17,748 nt of DNA. It comes from Planctomycetota bacterium (GTDB lineage: Bacteria > Planctomycetota > Phycisphaerae > Sedimentisphaerales > Anaerobacaceae). The stretch is taken from positions 1 to 17,748 of the forward strand of contig JAFNGF010000311.1 in assembly GCA_017885385.1 (NCBI GenBank), given 5' to 3'. A program made the translations under genes and the position numbers. The notes under the pieces are model-generated. The model made no database searches, was not told the origin of the DNA, and saw nothing but the letters and a program-made list of their open reading frames with translations. Below are positions 1 through 6,780 of the stretch, piece after piece (the first letter of the stretch is position 1; each line of letters begins with the position of its first letter).

Positions 1-82
1 CGAACAACGATTTAGGCATCGCTCGGCTTATCCATAAGGCGAGGAGTGTGCCTTCGGGTTTTGTACGGTAAAATCGCTTCTC

Positions 83-1120
83 ATGGACGATATTCAAAAC
101 CACGGCTGGGACAGTCAAAAGCACCGACAAGTAATTCAAGATGACGAGATAAGTCTTCTGGATTACTTTAGAGTAATCTACAAGCATCGCGGGATGATAG
201 TATCGTTCTGCGCAGTTGCCGTGGTAACAACGGCAATTGTGGTCCTCTGCTTGCCGAAGACCTATTCTGCTGCCACCTCAGTAGTGCCTCCCATAGACAT
301 TCTACAAAAAGAGTCGGCATTAGCTGGCGGATTGGGAAGCGGAAAAGACTCTATACTGCGCAAGGCTATCGATGTCACCAGTATCGCAGATATGTACGTA
401 GGCATCCTCGAGAGCCGAGCCGTCGCCGATGCGATTGTCGATAAGTTTGACCTGATGAAGGTGTACGGCGATAAAGAATACAAATCAGATGCCAGGAAAA
501 AGTTAATAAAGAACACCACGATTAAAGTTTCCGACGAAGGTATCGTCACCATAACAGTCAGGGACAAAGACCCTAATAGAGCAGCGGCTATGGCCAACGC
601 CTATGTCGATGAGCTGGATCAGCAGAATAAGAGGCTGTCCTCGGGGCAGGCCACAAGCAAAAGGGTGTTCCTGGAGAATCGGCTCAAAGAGATAGAACGA
701 CAGTTGAGCAACATTGTGAATATTCCCGCCCGCGAAGCAAGAATTAAAGAGATGCTGTACGAGCTCTTGTGTCAGGAATATGAGCTTGCCAAGATCGAAG
801 AGGTCAAGAGCATGCCGACTATTCAGGTTCTGGATAGGGCGATCGTGCCGGAGACAAAAATGCCCCGAGGAACCACTAAGAAAACTGCATTAGCTGGGGT
901 GGTTTCGCTTATGCTTGCCGTATTTGTAGCGTTTGGTCGCGAATATTTTGCCAGGATCAAAGCTATCGAGGCCGGCCAGCCGTTGGAATTTGGGTCTGAC
1001 GCGGGGCCGGAAGATGCTAACAACGGTGACTTCGCTGAGCTTACAAGCAAAAGGAAGATTATTGCGACCCAGAGGAAAAAGCTGGCGCAAGAGAACAAGC
1101 CATGCTCCCAAGAGCCTTAG
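83..1120 (+). CDS. Wzz-type polysaccharide chain-length determinant (co-polymerase), shortened
   Basis: Inner-membrane polysaccharide co-polymerase that works with the Wzy polymerase to set polymer length. The 345 residues show a cytoplasmic N-terminus with the Wzz-like segment SLLDYFRVIYKHR (residues 24-36), a first membrane helix at about 37-58, a periplasmic part with LESRAVADAIVDKFDL (109-124) and a Wzz core, then the family C-terminal run YELAKIEEVKSMPTIQVLD (233-251). A proline-containing PETKMPRGTTKK stretch precedes the second membrane helix (about 268-285). A 60-residue charged tail follows; it has no Walker motifs, so no kinase is fused. Oddity: the long helical hairpin expected between LENRLKEIERQLS and the C-terminal run is almost absent. 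The ATG at 83 is the first usable start after an in-frame stop at 35-37; no clear ribosome binding site is seen. Family assignment is firm, exact function in length control is inferred. Confidence 0.88.
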   Translation: MDDIQNHGWDSQKHRQVIQDDEISLLDYFRVIYKHRGMIVSFCAVAVVTTAIVVLCLPKTYSAATSVVPPIDILQKESALAGGLGSGKDSILRKAIDVTSIADMYVGILESRAVADAIVDKFDLMKVYGDKEYKSDARKKLIKNTTIKVSDEGIVTITVRDKDPNRAAAMANAYVDELDQQNKRLSSGQATSKRVFLENRLKEIERQLSNIVNIPAREARIKEMLYELLCQEYELAKIEEVKSMPTIQVLDRAIVPETKMPRGTTKKTALAGVVSLMLAVFVAFGREYFARIKAIEAGQPLEFGSDAGPEDANNGDFAELTSKRKIIATQRKKLAQENKPCSQEP

Positions 1121-1502
1121 AGTGCTCAAAGCCAGTAGAGCTGGTTGGCGGGATATATTCTCGCGCAGTTCAGTCAAATTGTTTGGCATTTTTAATAGGT
1201 GGGTGCGGGTCTTTTCGCGGATAAGCGCAACCGACGGGCACGGAGTTTGTGTTGACCTGCGGTTTGAATGACAGGCAAAAAGTACAAGGCCCAACGACGC
1301 AGGTATGGGAACGCGAGTGGTTATGTTTGGCGCATCTGCGGCAAAGCAGAGAATGAGCAAAGGTTATTGCTCCCTCGCGTGCGGCGCAGCTACGCTGTTT
1401 TTGGGGCGTTGGCGAGCTAATCAGACCGTCCTACGCCGTCAAACATTCAAGTTTTCACTTGTTTTTCTGTAGAGCCTCTCCGGCACAGCACCAAGAGGTA
1501 TC
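1121..1502. other. Intergenic gap with no convincing gene
   Basis: About 380 bases between the Wzz gene and the convergent PEP-CTERM-type gene. The only open frames are short. One, 1268-1420 (+), would encode a basic 50-residue peptide of unrecognised type with no good ribosome binding site. A small hairpin with a T-run lies near 1448-1466. I see no promoter, RNA gene or repeat that I can support. Confidence 0.5.
1448..1466 (+). terminator. Weak candidate intrinsic terminator
   Basis: CAAGT, TTTC loop and ACTTG form a 5-bp stem, followed directly by five T residues on the plus strand. It lies about 330 bases after the Wzz stop and could end that transcript before the convergent gene. The stem is short and AT-rich, so this is a weak call. 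Confidence 0.25.
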
Positions 1503-2159
1503 TTACAGCGTCCTGCGTCTGCGAAACCACCCGACAAGTCCTACGCCAATGCTGCTCAGTAGAATTGCGCCTGGAGCCGGTATTGGGTTTGGGTCTACAC
1601 GGACATTGTCTAGCGCAGGACCGTAGTCATAGTCCTGTGTCATAAATGTCAGTGTTGTGGTTCCCGCATCGGCGACGAAAGTCCATGACTTGTTTGTCCA
1701 TCCCATATCCGTCAAGGTTTTCCCTGCTGTATTGAAAGTGAACGTCTGGGATGCGCTCCCCGCCGAGACCGTGAGTGTTTTGCCGCTGGGTACACCGACA
1801 CCGGCAGGGTTGCCCGCCATATCAAATTCAACCAGGTAAGTTGTGCCGGCAACGGTGGTAAGGTCTTGCTTAATGCCGCCAGGATAATAGCCGCTCAAAT
1901 CCAGGCTGCGTGAACCGTCCGAAGCTGGCCAGCAAGAAGGGCCAATGTAGTCTATTTCACCACTAACAACGGTCCAGCCTGTAATAACTGTTGACGTGGT
2001 GGATAACCTCAGGAAATGCCATGGACAAGACTCTGGATCTGTTGAGCCGGTCTCAAAACTGCCATTTTGGGTTATGTTTGCCCACGCCGAGCCTGGAATG
2101 GCAGCCATAAAGGCCGATGCAACCAAGGCTACAGTAAGCATTTTCGAGATTTTGTTCAT
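1503..2159 (-). CDS. Secreted choice-of-anchor C family protein with PEP-CTERM-type sorting tail
   Basis: Exported surface protein of 218 residues. The N-terminus MNKISKMLTVALVASAF, ending in GSAWA, is a signal peptide, with likely cleavage before NITQNGSFETG. The mature part has the features of the choice-of-anchor C / DUF642-like beta-sandwich family: NGSFETG, GWTVVSGEIDYIG, DGSRSLDLSG, TYLVEFDMAGNP, TLTVSAGSASQTFTF and a closing GPALDNVRV. The tail IPAPGAILLSSIGVGLVGWF followed by RRRR is a sorting signal: short motif, membrane helix, arginine cluster. It resembles PEP-CTERM, with Ala where the canonical motif has Glu. Such tails are normally processed by an exosortase, none of which is in the window. 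I chose the ATG at 2159 rather than the longer frame from 2198, because AAAGGAGAG stands 8 bases upstream and the signal peptide begins there. It lies within the EPS locus but on the opposite strand. Ligand and role are unknown. Confidence 0.85.
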   Translation of the reverse strand: MNKISKMLTVALVASAFMAAIPGSAWANITQNGSFETGSTDPESCPWHFLRLSTTSTVITGWTVVSGEIDYIGPSCWPASDGSRSLDLSGYYPGGIKQDLTTVAGTTYLVEFDMAGNPAGVGVPSGKTLTVSAGSASQTFTFNTAGKTLTDMGWTNKSWTFVADAGTTTLTFMTQDYDYGPALDNVRVDPNPIPAPGAILLSSIGVGLVGWFRRRRTL

Positions 2160-2540
2160 AGTCAACTCTCCTTTTCTAAGTACTACAATCGCGGACATCT
2201 ACCCGTGAATTGCAGAAACGCTCCCCTCTTTCGGGCACGTCCTAACCAAGGAGCATCAAATGCACCAGCGAAAATCTGATTGGGTATTAGCAAGAATACT
2301 TTCACCACATCTCCTCACAACAGGATTCGCTGTTACCTACACATCCTATTTTTATTATATTACTATTTCAACACAAGATTGTCAAGCACTAAATTAGATA
2401 TATGTATGATTTTTTACTTTCTAAGTTCTTTTCTCATAAGGAGTTATGTTTAAATAAGTGTGTAGTATGAACTTTTTTTCCAAGGGCGATAACCTGCGTA
2501 AATTTAAGCTTAGCGTGTCGATGGGGATACGGAGTTAACA
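2160..2540. other. AT-rich divergent control region
   Basis: Non-coding space between the divergent PEP-CTERM-type gene and the EPS operon. It holds the ribosome binding site of the minus-strand gene near 2164-2172, a possible minus-strand promoter (listed separately), and a very AT-rich core at about 2340-2480. For the plus strand, TTGTCA at 2379-2384 followed 16 bases later by TATGTA (2401-2406) is a poor promoter candidate. A T-run lies at 2473-2479. No sigma-54 type site (TGGCAC with TTGC) was seen on either strand by eye. Confidence 0.45.
2293..2320 (-). promoter_or_regulatory. Candidate promoter for the PEP-CTERM-type gene
   Basis: On the minus strand TTGTGA (2320-2315) is followed after a 16-base spacer by TATTCT (2298-2293). 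Transcription would start near 2286 and leave a leader of about 125 bases before the ATG at 2159. Both boxes deviate from consensus and the spacer is one base short, so the call is tentative. Confidence 0.3.
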
Positions 2541-2600
2541 ATGGTATCTACAGCCTACTTGAGCGGACAAAACTCCGACCGGCGGCGATTTCGTGATTAG
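2541..2600 (+). CDS. Possible 19-residue leader ORF coupled to the flippase
   Basis: ATG at 2541 has GGAG (2531-2534) six bases upstream, one of the better ribosome binding sites in the operon. The frame encodes the 19-residue MVSTAYLSGQNSDRRRFRD and ends with TAG at 2598-2600. The flippase GTG (2593) lies inside its last codons, so ribosomes ending here could restart on the flippase, which has no ribosome binding site of its own. The peptide has no recognised domain. It could be chance, or the remains of an older gene start. Confidence 0.35.
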   Translation: MVSTAYLSGQNSDRRRFRD

Positions 2601-3972
2601 AAGATTGTTTTCCAGCCAGCTTCGCATCAACATGTTTTCCGGCGTTGCAGTGACAGTAGTCAACACCGGCGTCCTGGCAATCGCCTACCCTATTTACCTG
2701 AATTTCCTCGGTTACGAGAAATATGGCGTCTGGCTGGTTCTTGCAACCGTTTTGAGTTTTGCGCAGCTCGGAGACCTCGGCATAAGCCAGGCTATTATGA
2801 AGCTGGTGGCTGAAGAATATGGCCGGGGCAACCTCCAGGCCATTCAGCAATACGTTACGACGGCAATTGCTATCTTGATGGCCGCCGGCGCCGCTGCATT
2901 GATCGTGATACTTACCTTCAGGACACAAATCACCAGCGTCTTCAAACTGACCGGCGAAAACGCCCAGATGGTATTGTGGCTCTTGCCGTACATAGCATCC
3001 CTTAGCATATATGTGTTTATTGTCCACGTGCTGAATGCTGCGCTGTCGGGTCTGGGCAGAATGGATTTGGCGAACTGGGCCCAGTCCGCCGGGCGAATTG
3101 CAGCAGTGGCAGCGGCTGCTTCTCTGCTGTACAGCGGTTACGGAATAGAAAGCCTGCTGATAGGTAGTATCCTTTCTTATATGCTGATTCACATCGTTAG
3201 TGTCATTCTCATCTGGCGTATTGCTCATATACGACTTCTGCGGATAGGCAACTTAAGCGGCCGATGCTGCAAACGGCTGCTGGGTTTTGGTCTGGGGCTA
3301 TTCGGGGGTTCAGTTATAAGCATGCTGCTCAGCCCTTTTAATAAGCTGATGCTTTCGCGATATGCAGGAGTTTCTACAATACCGGTTTATGAAATTGCCT
3401 TCAATGGAAGCATGCAGGTAAGGGCCTTGATCGCGGTAGGCCTGAGCGCTTTGATGCCGGAAATCAGCCGGATTGGCGCAAATATGACCGGGTACGCAAA
3501 AGATAGAATCGCACAATTGAATTATCGTGCTATAAAGATTGTTTTGCTTTTCGGTGCGCCTGTATATGCCGCCTTATTTGTGTTCTGTACCATCTTATTC
3601 AGAATCTGGCTCAGGGAGAGATTCGTTACAGTTTTGCCGGACGCATTTCGAATTATGCTGATAGCTACGTTTGCCAGCTTGTTATGTGTTCCGGCATACT
3701 ACACCCTTCTTGGTTTGGGTCGAGTCAGGCAATGCTTCTATGCCTACTCAATCCAGGCAGGAACGAGCGCCTTGGTGGTAGTTTCGGTTATTATGCTTGG
3801 AGCATCACTCTCTGTGATTCATGTTGTTTGGGCGGTCCTGACTGGCATGGCAGTAACTAGCATATACATTCTCTTCCAAAATCATAGAATGCTGAGCTCG
3901 GTTGCAGAGTCATATCTGCAGAACGATGTGAGCCGCCTAAAGGCTGAACACTTTGAAAACGTTAACTATTGA
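2593..3972 (+). CDS. Wzx-type oligosaccharide flippase
   Basis: Membrane protein of 459 residues that would flip undecaprenyl-linked repeat units across the inner membrane. The whole chain alternates hydrophobic helices and short polar loops, about 12 membrane segments by eye. Its N-terminus resembles the polysaccharide biosynthesis/MOP flippase family: NMFSGVAVTVVNTGVLAIAY, YPIYLNFLGYEKYGVW, then QLGDLGISQAIMKLVAEEYG near residues 56-77. The GTG at 2593 is the only start before an in-frame stop at 2560-2562; an internal ATG at residue 14 is the alternative. No ribosome binding site precedes it, and a small leader ORF overlaps it by 8 bases, so translational coupling is plausible. The 3' end overlaps the next gene by 20 bases, consistent with one operon. 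Sugar specificity cannot be read from sequence. Confidence 0.88.
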   Translation: MIRRLFSSQLRINMFSGVAVTVVNTGVLAIAYPIYLNFLGYEKYGVWLVLATVLSFAQLGDLGISQAIMKLVAEEYGRGNLQAIQQYVTTAIAILMAAGAAALIVILTFRTQITSVFKLTGENAQMVLWLLPYIASLSIYVFIVHVLNAALSGLGRMDLANWAQSAGRIAAVAAAASLLYSGYGIESLLIGSILSYMLIHIVSVILIWRIAHIRLLRIGNLSGRCCKRLLGFGLGLFGGSVISMLLSPFNKLMLSRYAGVSTIPVYEIAFNGSMQVRALIAVGLSALMPEISRIGANMTGYAKDRIAQLNYRAIKIVLLFGAPVYAALFVFCTILFRIWLRERFVTVLPDAFRIMLIATFASLLCVPAYYTLLGLGRVRQCFYAYSIQAGTSALVVVSVIMLGASLSVIHVVWAVLTGMAVTSIYILFQNHRMLSSVAESYLQNDVSRLKAEHFENVNY

Positions 3973-4792
3973 TACAGCGCTGCGGTCGCTAAAGCGACGC
4001 GTGTGGAATTATTGGCAAAGAAACTGTCCGGGAAAACCCATTATTACAAGGTTGGGTGGAGACTTGAGGGTTCGGATTTACCCACACGATGTTATAGGAA
4101 AAAACATTTACATTGATGGGGTTTTTGAGCCTGATTGCTGGAATTTCGTGAAGAAATTTCTCAAGCTGGGTATGATTGTTTTTGATCTGGGGGCCAACTT
4201 GGGGCAGTACACGCTCCTGGCAGCAAGGTGTGTGGGACAGCAAGGACAGGTTCATAGCTTCGAGCCAAGCCATAGAATGTTTCGTGAATTGAAATTTAAC
4301 GTTGAATTGAATGGCTTGTCGCAGATTTGTGTGCTAAACGATGTTGCCGTTTGCGATACTTGCGGGACGGCTAAATTATCCCGATACGAACAAGGAGCTG
4401 AAGTATACGGCTCCCTCGGTTCCCATAAGCGAAAAGAAGGAACTGTAGTCGGCTATGAAGAGGTCAAGACCATGAGACTGGACGACTACGTCCAGGAAAT
4501 GGGGATTTACCGTGTCGATTTTATGAAAATAGATATCGAAGGAGCGGAGCTGTTCGCTTTACAGGGAGGAGAGAAACTTCTGTTGCGAAGTGACGCACCG
4601 ACCATACTTCTGGAACTGGCGGATGTGAATACAGATGGTTTTGGATATAAGGCTATAGAAACGTGGGACTATTTGGAAAGTCTCGGGTATCGGATGCGTT
4701 GTTTCGATAGCCACGGAAACATATCCGGACTTGCAGAACGCCCCTTAGACTTCGTGCTGGAGCAGAACCTTGTGGCAATAAAATTGCCGTAA
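3953..4792 (+). CDS. FkbM family methyltransferase
   Basis: SAM-dependent methyltransferase of 279 residues, probably O-methylating a sugar of the EPS repeat unit. The family pattern is complete: VFDLGANLGQYTLLAA (76-91) is the SAM-binding motif I, FEP (103-105) with RELKFNVELNG follows, MRLDDYV stands near 174-180, and MKIDIEGAE (191-199) is the hallmark FkbM motif. Translation appears to begin at a TTG at 3953, inside the flippase gene, with AAAGG nine bases upstream. The next in-frame Met lies just before motif I and would cut the N-terminus. A GTG near residue 17 is another option. Cytoplasmic; it sits 12 bases before the next methyltransferase gene. Target sugar unknown. Confidence 0.9.
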   Translation: MKTLTIDTALRSLKRRVWNYWQRNCPGKPIITRLGGDLRVRIYPHDVIGKNIYIDGVFEPDCWNFVKKFLKLGMIVFDLGANLGQYTLLAARCVGQQGQVHSFEPSHRMFRELKFNVELNGLSQICVLNDVAVCDTCGTAKLSRYEQGAEVYGSLGSHKRKEGTVVGYEEVKTMRLDDYVQEMGIYRVDFMKIDIEGAELFALQGGEKLLLRSDAPTILLELADVNTDGFGYKAIETWDYLESLGYRMRCFDSHGNISGLAERPLDFVLEQNLVAIKLP

Positions 4793-4804
4793 TAGAGCAA
4801 AGTT

Positions 4805-5542
4805 GTGATAGGTACAGCCAAAAACATTATTAAGAAAATCTTCAGAATTAAAACTCCTCCAACGAGGGCTTTTCTTTCATGTCACTATCTGCGACATAAC
4901 CAAAGACGGCAAGAACATCTTGCGAGCTTGGGACTCGATATTGCTGGCTGTACAGTGTTGGAGGTTGGGGCTGGCATCGGTGATCATACCAGCTTTTTCT
5001 TAGACCGCGGATGCCAGGTCGTCAGTACCGACGCAAGGCTCGAGAACCTGGAAATACTGCGCTGCCGATATCCTGGTTTGCAGGTCAGGCATCTTGATCT
5101 TGACTGTCCGCGTGATATGAGCGTTGACGGGTCCTTCGACATAGTCTATTGCTATGGCTTGCTTTACCACCTCAAAAAGCCTGGCGAAGCTATAGAGTTC
5201 ATGGCTCGCCACTGTCGCAAGATGCTTCTTTTGGAGACCTGTATCTCTTTCGACAATGGGGAATCGATTAATCCTTGTAGAGAACGTGTGGAAGACCCAA
5301 CGCAAAGCGCATCCGGTCAGGGTTGCCGGCCCAGCAGAAAATGGGTCTTTAACCGGCTCAAGCGTCACTTTGAATTCGTATATATGCCCATAACGCAGCC
5401 GAATCATGAGGAATTTCCCATAGATTGGTCTTCGCCACCGTCAACAAAAACTTTGACACGATCAATATTCATTGCTTCAAGATGCAAACTTACCAATAAC
5501 CTTCTTGTCGAGGCTATTCCTATGAAACAGAGGCGTCATTAG
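4805..5542 (+). CDS. Class I SAM-dependent methyltransferase
   Basis: Soluble enzyme of 245 residues with a Rossmann methyltransferase core. VLEVGAGIGDHTSFF (51-65) binds SAM, STDARLENLEIL (74-85) contains the acidic residue after strand 2, and FDIVYCYGLLYHLKKPGEAI (111-130) is the motif IV-V region typical of Methyltransf_11/12-type enzymes. The basic start (KNIIKKIFRIK) resembles that of other EPS-locus methyltransferases. The C-terminal third (HFEFVYMPITQPNHEEFPIDW) is not one I can place. GTG at 4805 is used because no Met occurs before motif I; ribosome binding site weak. It lies between the FkbM gene and a GT2 gene with 10-12 base gaps, so it is probably co-transcribed and acts on the same glycan. 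Substrate unknown. Confidence 0.82.
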   Translation: MIGTAKNIIKKIFRIKTPPTRAFLSCHYLRHNQRRQEHLASLGLDIAGCTVLEVGAGIGDHTSFFLDRGCQVVSTDARLENLEILRCRYPGLQVRHLDLDCPRDMSVDGSFDIVYCYGLLYHLKKPGEAIEFMARHCRKMLLLETCISFDNGESINPCRERVEDPTQSASGQGCRPSRKWVFNRLKRHFEFVYMPITQPNHEEFPIDWSSPPSTKTLTRSIFIASRCKLTNNLLVEAIPMKQRRH

Positions 5543-5552
5543 GAGAGAGGTA

Positions 5553-6500
5553 GTGACAAATTTCGCTTCAGCGCAAATCAGGGGCTTCGTGACCAAGCCG
5601 AGCTTCAAAGAGGGGACGGTTCTTGGCAAGAACGCCTCCTGGCCCAAGATCTCGATAGTCACCCCTTCACTTAATCAGGGAAAATACATAGAGGCAACCA
5701 TTCAGTCAGTAATAGGCCAAAATTATCCAAATCTTGAATATATAATAATGGATGGAGGCTCCCAAGATGATACGCTTGATATCATAAGGAAATACGAGAG
5801 TCATATTTCCTATTGGGAGAGTAAGAAGGATAATGGGCAAGCAAGTGCAATAAACCGTGGCTTTTCAATAGCTTCGGGCGAAATAATAGCTTGGCTCAAT
5901 TCGGACGACATGTATTTACCAGGTACGTTACAGCTTGTTTCTGGAATTTTCTCAAAAGGACAAATCCAAAATGATTTGAGAATAATTTTTGGAAACTGTT
6001 TGCACCTGTATGAGGAACAGTTTGCCGCACGCGGAAGCAATGTAAAATACAGACATCAAGTTTCCAATATAGAGTTATGTGACTATATCATACAGCCATC
6101 CAGCTTTTGGACAAGAGCCGCCTTCGAAGCAACAGGCGCCTTACGAGAGGATCTCTCTTGGGGCTTTGACTGGGAATGGTTTATTCGGGCAAAGAAACGG
6201 TCTGTACTCTTTCATCCCGTGGATGATTTCTTGTCAGTCTATAGAATTCATTCTAAACACAAGAGTGGGTCGGGAGGATATGAAAGAATGCATGAGCTTG
6301 CAGGCATCTATAGAGAATACCATCCCAAGAAGGTAGCACGTGCGTATGTAAAGATGAACACATGTAGAATCATGTTGAACAAGAGCAAGGTATTGAAGCA
6401 GACGAAAATCCCCGGGATTATCGCCTTGTTGATGGGAATATGCTGCATGTGTATTTATAGGATTACTTGGCGTCAGGTCAAGGCGTTACGGCGAATGTGA
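5553..6500 (+). CDS. Family 2 glycosyltransferase (first of a paralogous pair)
   Basis: GT-A fold sugar transferase of 315 residues that would add one sugar from a nucleotide donor to the lipid-linked repeat unit at the cytoplasmic face. PKISIVTPSLNQGKYIEATI (31-50) opens the fold, QNYPNLEYIIMDGGSQDDT (56-74) binds nucleotide, and AWLNSDDMYLPG (113-124) contains the metal-binding SDD. FWTRAAFEATGAL and SWGFDWEWFIRA (containing the acidic catalytic-type segment) come later. The last 30 residues hold a hydrophobic stretch, IPGIIALLMGICCMCIYRI, possibly a membrane anchor. The GTG at 5553 has AGGAG seven bases upstream. The first 30 residues are a family-specific extension shared with the GT2 at 6781. 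Acceptor and donor unknown. Confidence 0.9.
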   Translation: MTNFASAQIRGFVTKPSFKEGTVLGKNASWPKISIVTPSLNQGKYIEATIQSVIGQNYPNLEYIIMDGGSQDDTLDIIRKYESHISYWESKKDNGQASAINRGFSIASGEIIAWLNSDDMYLPGTLQLVSGIFSKGQIQNDLRIIFGNCLHLYEEQFAARGSNVKYRHQVSNIELCDYIIQPSSFWTRAAFEATGALREDLSWGFDWEWFIRAKKRSVLFHPVDDFLSVYRIHSKHKSGSGGYERMHELAGIYREYHPKKVARAYVKMNTCRIMLNKSKVLKQTKIPGIIALLMGICCMCIYRITWRQVKALRRM

Positions 6501-6506
6501 ATAGTT

Positions 6507-6764
6507 GTGGCGACATTATGCGCCGAATTGGCTGGCCCACTGCGCCTTCTCGTGGGAGCCCAGAACCGTATGTGCAATGTGTACCGACCGTTGGGTCTTC
6601 AGGGAGTCCTCTCCACGAGGCTCAAAGAGGCGGGCTTCACCGAAGTCAGATCATGGGACCCTGACTGCGTGGCAAATCACAACTTCCGGGATTGGGCTAA
6701 TTCCGATATCCTAGTAAATGGGACAGCGTTCCCAGTGAGTCTTAATTTGGAAGCGGTCAAGTAG
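6507..6764 (+). pseudogene. C-terminal remnant of a SAM-dependent methyltransferase
   Basis: An open 85-codon frame fills the gap between the two GT2 genes. Its second half, LSTRLKEAGFTEVRSWDP, then HNFRDW and finally PVSLNLEAVK before the stop, matches the ending I know from predicted SAM-dependent methyltransferases of EPS loci: an AGF-x-EV/DV helix-strand, then a closing SLN-x-EA-x-K strand. The segment GAQNRMCNVYRPLGL lines up with the usual GGQ..YDVHRVGL of that family. The whole SAM-binding half is missing, so it cannot be an active enzyme. There is no internal stop, so the truncation may be fairly recent. A GTG opens the frame but has no ribosome binding site. A small independent protein is less likely. 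Confidence 0.62.
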
Positions 6765-6780
6765 CAGGCGATAGCCAAGA

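Noticed and set aside
933..1271. 112-residue plus-strand frame running past the Wzz stop
   Set aside because: Its first half is an alternative frame of the Wzz gene and the Arg/Ser-rich translation resembles no family I know.
890..1360. 156-residue minus-strand frame over the end of the Wzz gene
   Set aside because: Overlaps a well-supported gene, no domain, no ribosome binding site; a shadow frame.
1268..1420. 50-residue basic ORF in the first intergenic gap
   Set aside because: No ribosome binding site, no family resemblance, and Arg-rich composition expected by chance.
2548..3228. 226-residue open frame on the minus strand
   Set aside because: It lies wholly opposite the flippase, has a Gln/His/Cys/Asn-rich composition typical of an antisense frame, and no recognisable domain.
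6467..6664. Alternative plus-strand frames over the end of the first GT2 and the gap
   Set aside because: They overlap the GT2 end or the methyltransferase relic in other frames and have no family resemblance.
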